A stretch of 64,000 bases of DNA from JALZEG01 sp035942255 (lineage in GTDB: Bacteria; Actinomycetota; CADDZG01; WHSQ01). The stretch covers positions 1-64,000 of the forward strand of contig DASZDG010000056.1 of the NCBI GenBank assembly GCA_035942255.1, given 5' to 3'. Position 1 is the first letter of the stretch; every line of letters starts with the position of its first letter. Made by a program: the position numbers and the translations under genes. Below are positions 1-9,537 of the stretch, piece by piece. The notes beneath the pieces are model-generated. The model saw nothing but the letters and a program-made list of their open reading frames with translations, had not been told where the DNA came from and did no database searches.

Positions 1-3000
1 AGGTGAGGTCGGCGCCGGAGTTCGTGATGGCGACGTCGCCGTTCGTGCCGTCGGTCTTGAGCGCGACGATCTTCGTCCCACCGTCGATGTCGGTGTCGTT
101 GGCCAGGACGTCGATCGTCGTGGCGCCGGCGTCCTCGTTCATCGTCTTCGTGTCGTTCACGGCGACCGGCAGGTCGTCGACGCACGTGACCGTGACGTTG
201 ACCGTGCCCACCGCGCCGTTGATCAACGTGTAGGTGAACGTGTCGACGGGGATCGTCGGCGGGTTGTTGCAGTAGTTCGCCGTCGGCGTGTACTCCACGC
301 GGCTGTCGCTCATGATCTTCGTGACGGCCCCGTTAGCCGGCTGGGTCACCGAGAGGATGAGCTCGGGGCTCGCGTCGTCGACGTCGGTGTCGTTGTCGCG
401 GACGAGTAGCGCCGTGGCGCCGGAGTCCTCCAGGACCGTGTAGGCGTCGTTGACGGCGACACTCGGGTCGTTGACCGCGGTGACGTCGAGCGTGATCGCA
501 GCCGCGGCCGAGTCGGTCGAGCCGTCGTTCGCCTTGAAGTCGAACGTCTCGAGGGCCAGGCCGTTCTGGTTCAGTGGAGGAACGTACGTCACCTTGTCGG
601 CGGGCAGCGTGTAGGGGAGGGCGCCCGCGGTGATCTCGGTGCCGGCCGAGCTGGTGCCCTCGTGGAGCTTTCCGGCCCCCGGAAGCGACGTGATCTTGAA
701 CGTCAGCGGATCCGCGTCCGCGTCGGTGCCCGCGAGCGTGATGGTCTTCTCGGTGTCCTCGTTCGTGGTCTCCGTGGCCGCGGTCGCGACCGGCGGCGTG
801 TTGAACTGGATCGTCACGTTGACCGGCCCGTCGAGCTGTGTCGGCCCCGAGCCGGTGTTCCCGCCGTCATTCGTCGCGATCGCCACCGTATCGGTGAGGC
901 CGGAGAAGCCGGCGTCGCTCGTGTACGTAATGCCGTTCGTCGCGGCGAGGGTGTTGTTGATCTCCGACTGCTTCGCCGTGAGCACGAGGGCATCGGTACC
1001 GTCGCCGGTGACGTCGCCCGCGACGAGGCCGTTGAGCACCGACGTGTCGACGTCGAACGTCCCGTCGAGGGCGCCGAGCGTCATCGTGATGTCGTTGGTA
1101 CCGGAGTCGGGGTCGTTCAGCGAGATCCCCGACAGGCCCTTGGCGACCCCGTACTGAGCAGAGATCGTCGCGGGGGCCGTGATCGCCGCCTTCTCGTTCA
1201 CGTTGGTCAGGTCCACCGCGACGGTGTTCGAGCCACTGCGGTTCGGCGTCCCGTTGTCGGTCGCCTCGACCGTTAGCGAGAACGAAGGCGTCGTCTCGAA
1301 GTCGAGATCGGTCGTGTCGGCGACGGTGATCTCGCCGGTGCTCGGATTGATCTGGAAGGCCCCGGCGGCGTTGCCGCCCGTGATGGCCCACGTCAGCGTC
1401 TGGGGCGGGTCGTCCTCGTCGGTCCCGGTCGCAGGCCCGGCGGATGCGCCGTTCGCGCTGTTCTCGGCGATCGACAGCGTCGCGGCGTTCACGACCGGGT
1501 TGTCGTTCAGGTCGTTGAGGTTGACCGTGATCGTGGCGGTGTCGGCGAGCGCCGGCGTCCCGTTGTCGGTCGCCTGGACCGTCAGCGCGAACGGGTGGTT
1601 GGTCTCGAAGTTGACGTCGTTCGTGTCGGCGACCGTGATGGCGCCGGTGTTCGGGTTGATCTGGAAGGCCCCGTCGGTGTTGCCGCCGGTGATCGCCCAC
1701 GTGTGGCTCTGACCTGCGTCCTGGTCGGTCAGCGTCGCGGTTCCGACAGCCGTCCCGTTGGCGCTGTTCTCGTCGAGCGCGAACGTGTCCGCGTCGACGT
1801 CCGGCGCCTCGTTGACGTCGTCGATCGTGACCGTGAAGGCCTCTTCGTAGGTAAGGGTGCCGCCGTCGGTCGCGCGCAGCCGGATCGAGAACGGCCCCTG
1901 GGTCTCCTTGTCGAAGACCTCCGACGTCCTCAGCGAGTTCGACGGGCCCACGTTGAAGCGGGCGTTGTCGGCGTCACCCGCACCGGGGGCGAGGCTGAAG
2001 GCCAGCGTCGCCGAGTCGCCGGCGTCGGGGTCGGTGCCCGAGATGGTGCCGACCACGGTGTTCAGCGAAGCGTTCTCGGCGACCGACAGGTCGTTCACCG
2101 AGATGTCCGTCGGGTTCTCGTTGACGTTGGTGAGGTCGACCGTGACGGTCTCGGTGTCCGACAAGGGCGGGGCGCCGTTGTCGGTCGCGTCGACCGTCAG
2201 GGAGAACGACGGGTTCTGCTCGAAGTTCACGGGCCCGCTGTCGGCGACGGTGATCTCGCCTGTGCTCGGGTTGATCTGGAAGGCCCCGCCGGTGTTTCCG
2301 TTGGTGATCGCCCACGTGCGGGTCTGTCCCACGTCGGGATCCGAGGCCGTGACCGTGCCGACGGAGGTGCCGTTCGCGGAGTTCTCCGGCAGCGAGAGCG
2401 TCGCGGCGTTCACCACCGGGCTCTCGTTCAGGTTGTTGAGGTTGATCGTGATCGTGTCGGTGTCGTCCTTCACAGGCGTCCCGTCGTCGGTCGCCTTGAC
2501 GTCGAGGGCGAACGTCGGGTTCGTCTCGAAGTCGACGTCGCTCGCGTCGTCGACCGTGATCGCCCCGGTGCTCGAGTCGATCTGGAAGGCGCCGAGCCCG
2601 TTCCCGCCGGTGATCGCGTAGGTCAGCGTCTGCCCCGGAACGTCCTCGTCCGTGGCGCTCACCGTGTGGACGGCCGTCCCGTTCGGGCTGTTCTCGTCGA
2701 GCGCGACGGTGGCCGGGCTCACGACGGGAGCCTCGTTAACGTCCGTGACCGCTATCGAGAAGACCTCCTCGTACTGCAGCCCTCCGAGGTCGGTCGTGCG
2801 GATGCGGACCGAGAACGGCCCCTGGGTCTCGAAGTCGAACGATTGGGCGGTCTCGAGCACCCCACCCGTGATCTGGAACTTGCCGTTGTCTCCGTCGCCC
2901 GCTCCCGCGACGAGGCTGAACGAGTGCGTGTCGCCTGTGTCGGGATCGGTAGCCGAGAGGGTGCCGACACTGGTGCCGGACGCTTCGTTCTCGGCAACGG

Positions 3001-4825
3001 ACGTGCCGGTGAGGTCAAGGTCCGTGGGCGTCTCGTTGACGTTCGTCAGGTCGATCGTCACCGAGTCGGTGTCGGCCTTCGCCGGGCTCCCGTTGTCCTC
3101 GGCCCTCACGGTCAGGACGAACTGAGGCGTGGTCTCGAAGTCGAGGTCGCCGGCGTCGGCCACGGTGATCGCTCCGGTCGAGGGATCGATGGCGAACGCA
3201 CCGGAGGCGTTGCCGGCGGTGATCGACCAGGTATGCGTCTGGCCGGCGTCCTGGTCGGCGACCGACGGCGTCCCGACGGCCGTGGCGTTGGCGCTGTTCT
3301 CGGGCAGCGAATACGTGGCCCCGGTGACGACCGGCGCGTCGTTGACGTTGTTCAGCGTGATCGCGAACTGCTTCTCGAAGAAGGCCCCCGCGGCGTCGCT
3401 CGTCCGGATCCTCACGGAGAAGGGCCCCTGCGTCTCGAAGTCGAAGACCTCGAGGGTCTTCAGGGTGCCGCCGGCGATCTGGAAGCGCGCGTTGTCGGTG
3501 TCGCCCGCACCTGCGGCGAGGGTGAAGCCGTGGACGTCACCGGCGTCGGCATCGGTCGCGGACAGGCTGCCGACGGTCGAGCCGACCGGAACCTCCTCGT
3601 CGACCGAGCTGTTCGACAGCGACACGTTGGACGGCGCGTCGTTGATCGACGCGACTGAGATCGACACCTCTGCCGGGGGCGAGTCGAGCGACCCGTCGTT
3701 GGCCTTGAAGTCGAAGTCGTCGGCCCCAAAGAAGTGCGCGTCGGAAACGTACGTGACGGTGTTCCCGCCGAGTGTGTAAGGCAGCTCACCGGCCAGGATC
3801 AGGTGTCCGCCGGCGCCGGAACCGTCTCGGAGGTTGCCGTTACCCGGCAGCGACGTGATCTTGAAGACCGACGGAGCGGGCCCGTCGATGTCGGCGCCGA
3901 CCAACGTGATCACCTCGGGGGCGTCCTCGTTGCTCGAGATGACCTGTGCCGTCGCCGTCGGAGCGTCGTTGATTGAGAGGACGTCGATCGTCACCGTCGC
4001 GGGGATGCTCGAGACCTGCGCGTCGTTGGCGGAGTAGGTGAAGGAGTCCGCCCCGTTGAAGTTCGGGTCGGGGTCGTACGAGAACGAGCCGTTCGGCTGC
4101 AGCGTTACGTCGCCGTTGGACGGCCCCGTCACCAGCGTCGCCATCATCGGTTCACCGTCGGCGTCGGAGTCGTTCGCGAGCACGCCGGGACTCGCCACGT
4201 TCAGCGTCTCGTCCTCGTCCGTCGAATAGTTGTCGGCGGCCGCGTTCGGCGGGACGTTCTTCTTGTCGGGCTTCGGAGTGTTCGTCGGGGGAGTGGGAGT
4301 CGCCGTAGGCGTCACCGTAGGCGTGGCCGTCGGGCTGGCAGTGGGCGAGGGGGTCGGGGTCGCCTCTTCACAGCGGGTCTCGACCTCGCCGTCGCACTGG
4401 TCCGTGTCGGTCCCTCCGTCGAGCGTGTCGGAACCGGCGCCCCCGGTAAGCGTGTCGTCACCCGGCCCACCGCGGACGGTGTCGTCGCCGCCGCCGCCAA
4501 GAACCACGTCGTTGCCGTTGCCGCCCTTCACGACATCGGCACCCCCGCGGCTACAGATGACGTCGTCGCCGCCCTTGCCCTTGATGACGTCGTCGCCGCC
4601 GCCGCCGATGATGACGTCGTCTCCGGGCGTCCCGATGAGGGTGTCGTCATGGGGGGTCCCCTCGATCGCGCCGTCCGAGAGGCAGGCCTCCGGCAGGGCG
4701 GCCTGGCGCGGGGCGGCGCCCCTGGAGCTGTAAGCGGCGAGGCTGATGGATCCCGCGCTGAGCGCGACGAAGACCGCGGCGGCAGCCACGGCAGGATTGA
4801 TCGGGAATGCCCGCTTCTGTCTCAC
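1..4825 (-). CDS. Giant secreted adhesin with RTX repeats and cadherin-like repeats (partial, runs off left edge)
   Basis: At least 1608 residues lie in the window and the 3' end is missing. It starts with GTG at 4825, with GGAG at 4834-4831 as ribosome binding site. The first 45 residues hold a basic start and one hydrophobic segment (a signal or anchor). Residues about 48-125 are a run of calcium-binding RTX nonapeptides (GGGGDDVI, GGPGDDTL, GGAGSDTL). A Thr/Pro-rich linker follows at about 135-165. The rest is tandem Ig/cadherin-type repeats of about 100 residues, with recurring VNDxP, NEDT and LDFETTPSFSLTVEATDNG signatures. Such proteins are exported, calcium-stiffened surface adhesins. 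RTX repeats are usually C-terminal, so their N-terminal position is odd. Long open frames on the opposite strand are only high-GC shadows. The function is inferred from repeats; no sugar or partner can be named. Confidence 0.85.
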   Translation of the reverse strand, partial: MRQKRAFPINPAVAAAAVFVALSAGSISLAAYSSRGAAPRQAALPEACLSDGAIEGTPHDDTLIGTPGDDVIIGGGGDDVIKGKGGDDVICSRGGADVVKGGNGNDVVLGGGGDDTVRGGPGDDTLTGGAGSDTLDGGTDTDQCDGEVETRCEEATPTPSPTASPTATPTVTPTATPTPPTNTPKPDKKNVPPNAAADNYSTDEDETLNVASPGVLANDSDADGEPMMATLVTGPSNGDVTLQPNGSFSYDPDPNFNGADSFTYSANDAQVSSIPATVTIDVLSINDAPTATAQVISSNEDAPEVITLVGADIDGPAPSVFKITSLPGNGNLRDGSGAGGHLILAGELPYTLGGNTVTYVSDAHFFGADDFDFKANDGSLDSPPAEVSISVASINDAPSNVSLSNSSVDEEVPVGSTVGSLSATDADAGDVHGFTLAAGAGDTDNARFQIAGGTLKTLEVFDFETQGPFSVRIRTSDAAGAFFEKQFAITLNNVNDAPVVTGATYSLPENSANATAVGTPSVADQDAGQTHTWSITAGNASGAFAIDPSTGAITVADAGDLDFETTPQFVLTVRAEDNGSPAKADTDSVTIDLTNVNETPTDLDLTGTSVAENEASGTSVGTLSATDPDTGDTHSFSLVAGAGDGDNGKFQITGGVLETAQSFDFETQGPFSVRIRTTDLGGLQYEEVFSIAVTDVNEAPVVSPATVALDENSPNGTAVHTVSATDEDVPGQTLTYAITGGNGLGAFQIDSSTGAITVDDASDVDFETNPTFALDVKATDDGTPVKDDTDTITINLNNLNESPVVNAATLSLPENSANGTSVGTVTASDPDVGQTRTWAITNGNTGGAFQINPSTGEITVADSGPVNFEQNPSFSLTVDATDNGAPPLSDTETVTVDLTNVNENPTDISVNDLSVAENASLNTVVGTISGTDPDAGDSATLAFSLAPGAGDADNARFNVGPSNSLRTSEVFDKETQGPFSIRLRATDGGTLTYEEAFTVTIDDVNEAPDVDADTFALDENSANGTAVGTATLTDQDAGQSHTWAITGGNTDGAFQINPNTGAITVADTNDVNFETNHPFALTVQATDNGTPALADTATITVNLNDLNDNPVVNAATLSIAENSANGASAGPATGTDEDDPPQTLTWAITGGNAAGAFQINPSTGEITVADTTDLDFETTPSFSLTVEATDNGTPNRSGSNTVAVDLTNVNEKAAITAPATISAQYGVAKGLSGISLNDPDSGTNDITMTLGALDGTFDVDTSVLNGLVAGDVTGDGTDALVLTAKQSEINNTLAATNGITYTSDAGFSGLTDTVAIATNDGGNTGSGPTQLDGPVNVTIQFNTPPVATAATETTNEDTEKTITLAGTDADADPLTFKITSLPGAGKLHEGTSSAGTEITAGALPYTLPADKVTYVPPLNQNGLALETFDFKANDGSTDSAAAAITLDVTAVNDPSVAVNDAYTVLEDSGATALLVRDNDTDVDDASPELILSVTQPANGAVTKIMSDSRVEYTPTANYCNNPPTIPVDTFTYTLINGAVGTVNVTVTCVDDLPVAVNDTKTMNEDAGATTIDVLANDTDIDGGTKIVALKTDGTNGDVAITNSGADLT

Positions 4826-5119
4826 GACGACTCCAATCCCGCGCGCGATGGCGCGAGCAAAAGGCCCCCCACGGCCACGGTTGGATGCAGGCAAAACGCG
4901 CTTTGTAAGTCCAAGGCAACTAAGACAAACAGAGGACCTTGGGCAGGTCCATGGCCCCATTGCGCTATTCCGCCGCTTTTACCCACGGCCGATCTTCGGC
5001 GCACGCGGGGTACGACCTGAGGGGGGATGCGTGGAACTACTGCACCGACTTAGTCACATTTGAGCGGAACTACTAGTCCTTTCAGTTCCTCGAACCAGTA
5101 GTCCTCGCGGTGCCTCGCC
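4826..5119. other. Intergenic region between adhesin start and secA end
   Basis: About 294 bases with no convincing gene. It must hold the adhesin promoter, but I found no clear -35/-10 pair. Short direct repeats of GGAACTACT (near 5034 and 5074) lie close to the secA side. The stretch 4880-4920 carries GCAAAACG and CTTTG blocks but not the cyclic-di-GMP riboswitch core. Confidence 0.4.
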
Positions 5120-5129
5120 TCAGGCGAGG
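5113..5129 (-). terminator. Hairpin around the secA stop codon
   Basis: A perfect 7-bp inverted repeat, CCTCGCC and GGCGAGG, flanks the secA stop codon, which forms the loop. There is no T-tract after it on the minus strand, so it is at best a weak or factor-dependent 3' end. Confidence 0.3.
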
Positions 5130-7882
5130 TCGGCAACTCCCGGGCGGCCGTGGCACTGCTTGTACTTCTTGCCGCTGCCGCACGGGCAGGGAGCATTGCG
5201 CGGGATCTTGTCGGAGACGGCCTGCTCGATCGCGGCCGGCTGCGGCTCACCCTGCGGCGCGCCGGCGGCTTGTCCGTTGCCCGTCTCGGCGGGAGGTGCG
5301 GCCGTCATCGACGCCATCGGGATCTGCCGCCGCTCCTCGCGCACCCTCGTCGGCTCGGCCCGGCGCTGCTGGTCCTCGCGAACCGCCTCGACGTGGAAGA
5401 CGTACCGGGCGAAGTCCTCCTTGATGGCCTCCTGCATGGACAGGAACATGTCGAAGCCCTCGCGCTGGTACTCGACGAGCGGGTCCTTCTGCGCCATCGC
5501 GCGCAGGCCGATGCCCTCCTGCAGGTAGTCCATCTCGTAGAGGTGCTCGCGCCAGCGATTGTCGATGACCGACAGCAGGACGAGACGCTCGATCTCGCGC
5601 ATCTGCTCTTCGCCGAGCTCCTGCTCGCGCTGGTGGTACACGTTCACCGCGTCCTTGAGGAACGCGTCCACGACCTCCTGGTACGTCACGGTCTGCACGT
5701 CGAAGTCGCCGGGCTTCAGGGACGTCGGGAAGATCTCGCGCGTGCGGTTGAACAGAGCGTCCCAGTCCCATTCTTCAGGGTCCAGCTCAGGGTTTGCGTT
5801 CTCGGCGACCGCGGCCTCGACGACGTCGGTGATGAGGTCGAAGGTCTGGTCGGCGAGGTCCTCGCCCTCGAGGATCTTGCGGCGCTCGGCGTAGATGACC
5901 TGGCGCTGCTTGTCCATGACCTCGTCGTACTTCAGGACGTTCTTGCGGATCTCGAAGTTCATGCCCTCGACCTGCGTCTGCGCACGCTCGATCGCCTTCG
6001 AGACGATCTTGGCCTCGATCGGCACGTCGTCGGGGATCTTCAGCCGGTCCATCATCCCGGCGATCCGGTCCGAGGCGAACAGACGCATGAGGTCGTCCTC
6101 GAGCGACAGGTAGAACCGGCTCTCGCCCGGGTCGCCCTGGCGACCTGCGCGGCCGCGGAGCTGGTTGTCGATCCGGCGCGAGTCGTGACGCTCGGTGCCG
6201 AGGACGTAGAGCCCGCCGACGGCGACTACCTTCTCGTGCTCGGCCGCGCACTGCGACTTGTACCGCTCGAAGAGCGGGTTGAACTGCGAGTCGTACTCCG
6301 CCATCTCCTCCGGGGGGTACTCCGCGAGCAGGTACGCGTCGTTGTCCCAGCCCGCGGCCTGCATCTCGGCGCGCGCCATGCCCTCGGCGTTGCCGCCGAG
6401 GAGGATGTCGACGCCGCGGCCGGCCATGTTCGTGGCGACGGTCACCGCGTGGAGCCGGCCCGCCTGCGCGACGATGCTGGCCTCCTTCTCGTGGTGCTTC
6501 GCGTTCAGGACGCTGTGCGGCACGCCGCGCTTCTGCAGGATGCGCGAGAGGTGCTCCGACTTCTCGATCGAGACGGTGCCGATGAGGACGGGTTGCCCGG
6601 CCTCGTAGCGCTTGGCCACGTCCTCGGCGACGGCGTTCCACTTCGCCTCGGCGGTCTTGTAGATGAGGTCCTGCTCGTCCTTGCGGACCATCGGCCGGTT
6701 GGTGGGGATCGGCGCGACCTCGAGCTTGTAGATGTGGCCGAACTCAGCCGCCTCGGTCTGGGCGGTGCCGGTCATGCCGGCGATCTTCTCGTACATGCGG
6801 AAGTAGTTCTGCAGCGTCACCGTCGCGAGCGTCTGGTTCTCTTCCTTGATCCGCACGCCCTCCTTGGCCTCGATCGCCTGGTGAAGGCCCTCGGAGTAGC
6901 GGCGGCCGGGAAGGATGCGGCCGGTGAACTCGTCGACGATGAGCACCTCGCCGTCCTTCACGACGTACTGCACGTCGAGCTTGTAGAGCTCCTTCGCCTT
7001 CAGCGCGGCCTGCAGGTGGTGCACGAGGTCGACGTTGACGTGGTCGTAGAGGTTCTCCACGCCGAGTATCTCCTCGACGCGGGAGACGCCCTCCTCGCTG
7101 ACGGCGACCGTGTGCTTCTTCTCGTCCACCTCGTAGTGGGTGTCCCTCTGGAGCCGCGGGGCGATGCGCGCGAACTGCACGTACCACTTGTTGTTCTCCT
7201 GCACCGCACCCGAGATGATCAGCGGCGTGCGGGCCTCGTCGACGAGGATCGAGTCGACCTCGTCGACGGTCGCGAAGTGGTGGCCGCGCTGCACCATCCG
7301 CTCGCGTTCGGTGACCATGTTGTCGCGGAGGTAGTCGAAGCCGAACTCGTTGTTGGTCCCGTACGTGATGTCGGCCTCGTACGCCGGACGCCGCTCGGCG
7401 GGCGTCATCTGCGCCTGGATGAGGCCGGTCTGCATGCCGAGGAACCGGTAGACCTGCCCCATCCACTCGGAGTCTCGCTTCGCAAGGTAGTCGTTGACCG
7501 TGACGACGTGCACGCCGAGGCCGGGGAGCGCGTTGAGGTAGACGGCGAGCGTCGCGGTGAGCGTCTTGCCCTCACCGGTCTTCATCTCGGCGATCCAACC
7601 CTGGTGCAGCGCTCCGCCGCCCATCAGCTGCACGTCGAAGTGGCGCTGTCCGATGACCCGCTTCGCCGCGGCGCGGACGCACGCGAACGCCTCCGGAAGC
7701 AGGTCGTCGAGGGGCTCACCCCGTTCGAGGCGGTTGCGGAACTCCCCCGTCTTCGCCTTGAGGGCGTCGTCGTCTAGGCGCTCGATCTCGTCCTCGAGGG
7801 AGTTGACGCGGGGCACGATCGCCTGGAGGGCCCTGAGCTTCTTGCCCTCCCCGGCGGCAAGGACCTTCTTGATGATGCTCAT
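5120..7882 (-). CDS. secA: Preprotein translocase ATPase SecA
   Basis: 920 residues, a normal SecA length. It is the ATP-driven motor that pushes unfolded preproteins through SecYEG at the inner face of the membrane. Walker A MKTGEGKT lies near residue 100 and the DEAD-like VDEARTP near 215. The helicase motif GTERHDSRRIDNQLRGRAGR and the preprotein cross-linking domain are present. The C-terminus ends in the zinc-binding SEC-C motif CPCGSGKKYKQCHG. The ATG at 7882 is preceded by GATAAT nine bases upstream and no Shine-Dalgarno, which suggests a leaderless message. It is secA1-like by synteny, since comF, ahcY, manB and whiB follow as in mycobacteria. It would export the many secreted proteins of this window. 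Confidence 0.98.
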   Translation of the reverse strand: MSIIKKVLAAGEGKKLRALQAIVPRVNSLEDEIERLDDDALKAKTGEFRNRLERGEPLDDLLPEAFACVRAAAKRVIGQRHFDVQLMGGGALHQGWIAEMKTGEGKTLTATLAVYLNALPGLGVHVVTVNDYLAKRDSEWMGQVYRFLGMQTGLIQAQMTPAERRPAYEADITYGTNNEFGFDYLRDNMVTERERMVQRGHHFATVDEVDSILVDEARTPLIISGAVQENNKWYVQFARIAPRLQRDTHYEVDEKKHTVAVSEEGVSRVEEILGVENLYDHVNVDLVHHLQAALKAKELYKLDVQYVVKDGEVLIVDEFTGRILPGRRYSEGLHQAIEAKEGVRIKEENQTLATVTLQNYFRMYEKIAGMTGTAQTEAAEFGHIYKLEVAPIPTNRPMVRKDEQDLIYKTAEAKWNAVAEDVAKRYEAGQPVLIGTVSIEKSEHLSRILQKRGVPHSVLNAKHHEKEASIVAQAGRLHAVTVATNMAGRGVDILLGGNAEGMARAEMQAAGWDNDAYLLAEYPPEEMAEYDSQFNPLFERYKSQCAAEHEKVVAVGGLYVLGTERHDSRRIDNQLRGRAGRQGDPGESRFYLSLEDDLMRLFASDRIAGMMDRLKIPDDVPIEAKIVSKAIERAQTQVEGMNFEIRKNVLKYDEVMDKQRQVIYAERRKILEGEDLADQTFDLITDVVEAAVAENANPELDPEEWDWDALFNRTREIFPTSLKPGDFDVQTVTYQEVVDAFLKDAVNVYHQREQELGEEQMREIERLVLLSVIDNRWREHLYEMDYLQEGIGLRAMAQKDPLVEYQREGFDMFLSMQEAIKEDFARYVFHVEAVREDQQRRAEPTRVREERRQIPMASMTAAPPAETGNGQAAGAPQGEPQPAAIEQAVSDKIPRNAPCPCGSGKKYKQCHGRPGVADLA

Positions 7883-7891
7883 AGGCCGTCC

Positions 7892-7897
7892 ATTATC
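7892..7897 (-). promoter_or_regulatory. Probable -10 box of secA (leaderless)
   Basis: GATAAT on the minus strand ends 9 nt before the secA ATG, too close for a leader with a ribosome binding site. It matches the start arrangement of many genes in this window. Confidence 0.5.
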
Positions 7898-7932
7898 CCC
7901 CTGGCGCGAAGGAAGTCATCCGGGGTCGCGGG

Positions 7933-8454
7933 TCAGCGTGCGACGACAACCGTGAATACGGCGCTTACCCCTACTGCGAAGAGGGCTGCAACCTGAAGAG
8001 CGTGCGACCATTCGAGCACCTTCGCGACACTCGAGTTCTTCTCGTAGAGGGTTTGATAGAGGCTGATGCGGACCTCGGCGGCGCGACGTTCCCCAACCTC
8101 CAGAGAGCCGTTCCAGAATTGATTGACAAGCCGGTCGAACTCCCTGGGTGGGATCTCGCGCTGCTTCTGAATGCGGTTCGCGACCAGAGCAAAGCCTGCC
8201 GCCCCCAGCAAGAGGACCAGCGAGAGGCCGAACAGAGCGCCCAGCCAGGCGGGTCGGGAATCGTCACCAAGCCCCGCGACAGTTCCTAGTCCAACGAGCA
8301 AAGAGCTCAGGAAGCTCGACGCCGTAATGGTGGCGGACGCGCGGCGCTCCAGAGAATCAGAACGACCGGTCTCTGCCTCGAGGCGCTCCTTCAGCAACTC
8401 GATGTAGGCGGGACCGGCAAGCTCCTCTCGCGGGAGGTTCCGGGCTTCAGCCAT
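7933..8454 (-). CDS. Small membrane protein with about three transmembrane helices, unknown function
   Basis: 173 residues. The N-terminal 40 are charged and helical. Two hydrophobic segments follow at about 45-65 and 70-92, then an amphipathic stretch with REFDRLVNQFWNGSLEVGE, and a last hydrophobic helix at about 150-171 near the C-terminus. I do not recognise the family. The layout (helix, TM pair, soluble helices, TM) loosely recalls small membrane effectors and sensors, but that is only a shape comparison. The ATG follows directly on the TAG of the upstream 57-residue gene (TAGATG, no gap), so the two are almost certainly translationally coupled. It lies between secA and that gene on the same strand. 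Confidence 0.75.
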   Translation of the reverse strand: MAEARNLPREELAGPAYIELLKERLEAETGRSDSLERRASATITASSFLSSLLVGLGTVAGLGDDSRPAWLGALFGLSLVLLLGAAGFALVANRIQKQREIPPREFDRLVNQFWNGSLEVGERRAAEVRISLYQTLYEKNSSVAKVLEWSHALQVAALFAVGVSAVFTVVVAR

Positions 8455-8628
8455 CTACCTTGAGCGTCTCCTCATCATCTTTCTGTCATTGAGGCCGCGA
8501 ACCATCCGGTCGACAACGCCTTTGGGCGCCCGGAGGCGACCGGTCCGCCTCTTGACTTCTTCCTGCTCGATCTCACCGGGGTCGTTCTCCTGGCCCTCGT
8601 CCTTGCCTCCGTTTTCACGGTCCGCCAA
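8455..8628 (-). CDS. Very small charged protein (57 aa, TTG start) heading a two-gene operon
   Basis: It starts with TTG at 8628 behind an excellent ribosome binding site, GGAGGATCC, with 5-6 nt spacing. The product is extremely charged: an acidic first half (GKDEGQENDPGEIEQEE) and a basic second half ending DRKMMRRRSR. Its TAG stop touches the ATG of the membrane protein gene downstream. It has no transmembrane segment and no cysteine. The charge split suggests binding to a partner, RNA or lipid headgroups, but no family is recognised. It is supported by the strong ribosome binding site, the exact abutment and the actinobacterial codon pattern. A TACGAT -10-like box lies at 8661-8656. Confidence 0.65.
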   Translation of the reverse strand: MADRENGGKDEGQENDPGEIEQEEVKRRTGRLRAPKGVVDRMVRGLNDRKMMRRRSR

Positions 8629-8739
8629 GGATCCTCCAGTCTGGGAAGTCTCTCAATCGTAGGCCTTGAGAGGGCAAAGGTCACATGGAGCCCTTAGGTT
8701 CAACCAGACACAGTCTCGAGGGTGTGACTCGCGCCACCG

Positions 8740-9432
8740 CTACTTGATGTCGAGCAGCTTCTCGCGCACGGCGTAGACGACCGCCTCCATGCGGGAGTGC
8801 AGGTGCAGCTTCTCGAGGATGTTGCGGACGTGGTTCTTGACCGTGTTCTCGGAGATGAACAGCTCGGAGCCGATGTCGCGGTTGTTCATCCCCTTCGCCA
8901 CGAGCTTGAGGACCTCGAGCTCGCGCTCGGTCAGGCGCGGCCCCGGCACCTGCGTCCGCTCGTCGCGGCGCTTGACCATGGCGGCGAACTCGTTCAGCAG
9001 CTTGCTCGCCATCGACGGAGAGATCAGCGACTGTCCGGCCTGGACCTGCCGGACCGCGCTGGCCACCTCTTCGATCGAGATCTCCTTCAGCAGGTAGCCG
9101 GAGGCGCCGGCCTTGATCGCCTCGTAGAGATCGGCCTCCTCATCGGAGATCGTGAGCATCAGGATCTTCGTGGACGGAAGCGTGTCCTTGATCGTGCGCG
9201 TCGCCTCGATCCCGGAACGCTTGGGCATGCGGACGTCCATCAGCACGACGTCGGGCGTGGTCGCCTCGGCGCGCTCGACCGCCTCGTGACCGTCGGAGGC
9301 TTCGCCGACCACGTCGATGTCGGCCTCGCCCTCGAGGACCATCTGGAGACCGCGCCGGAACAGAGCGTGGTCGTCCACGATCAGGACCCGGATCGCGTCC
9401 TCGTTGACCATCTTCCCCGGCGGCTTGCTCAC
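8740..9432 (-). CDS. NarL/FixJ-type response regulator
   Basis: 230 residues. The receiver domain spans about 10-130, with the DD pair in VLIVDDHALFRR, phospho-acceptor Asp in VVLMDVRMPK, Thr in MLTISDEE and conserved Lys in YLLKEIS. A LuxR-type helix-turn-helix lies at about 165-225 (LTERELEVLKLVAKG, ISENTVKNHVRNIL). It starts with GTG at 9432 after GGGAGGGGG, with 7-8 nt spacing. It is a phosphorylation-controlled DNA-binding regulator, but no histidine kinase is adjacent. It sits where many actinobacteria keep the MtrA/MtrB two-component pair, between secA and ahcY. A TACAAT -10-like box at 9483-9478 may drive it, with a leader of about 45 nt. Confidence 0.92.
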   Translation of the reverse strand: MSKPPGKMVNEDAIRVLIVDDHALFRRGLQMVLEGEADIDVVGEASDGHEAVERAEATTPDVVLMDVRMPKRSGIEATRTIKDTLPSTKILMLTISDEEADLYEAIKAGASGYLLKEISIEEVASAVRQVQAGQSLISPSMASKLLNEFAAMVKRRDERTQVPGPRLTERELEVLKLVAKGMNNRDIGSELFISENTVKNHVRNILEKLHLHSRMEAVVYAVREKLLDIK

Positions 9433-9537
9433 TCAGGTCCCCCTCCCGTTCGGGAGCGTCGACTAGTCATTCCGCGGATTGTAGAACGGTGACCAGCCAT
9501 TTTGCCCTAAGCAAGAATGCCTAGTAGTCATCTTGGC

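Noticed and set aside
630..3779. Plus-strand frames across the adhesin gene
   Set aside because: The minus-strand frame shows regular cadherin repeats and RTX motifs with a good start; the plus-strand translations are repetitive shadows.
4880..4925. Possible c-di-GMP riboswitch before the adhesin
   Set aside because: GCAAAACG and CTTTG fragments are present, but GGCAAACC and GACGCAAAGCC blocks and their stems are missing.
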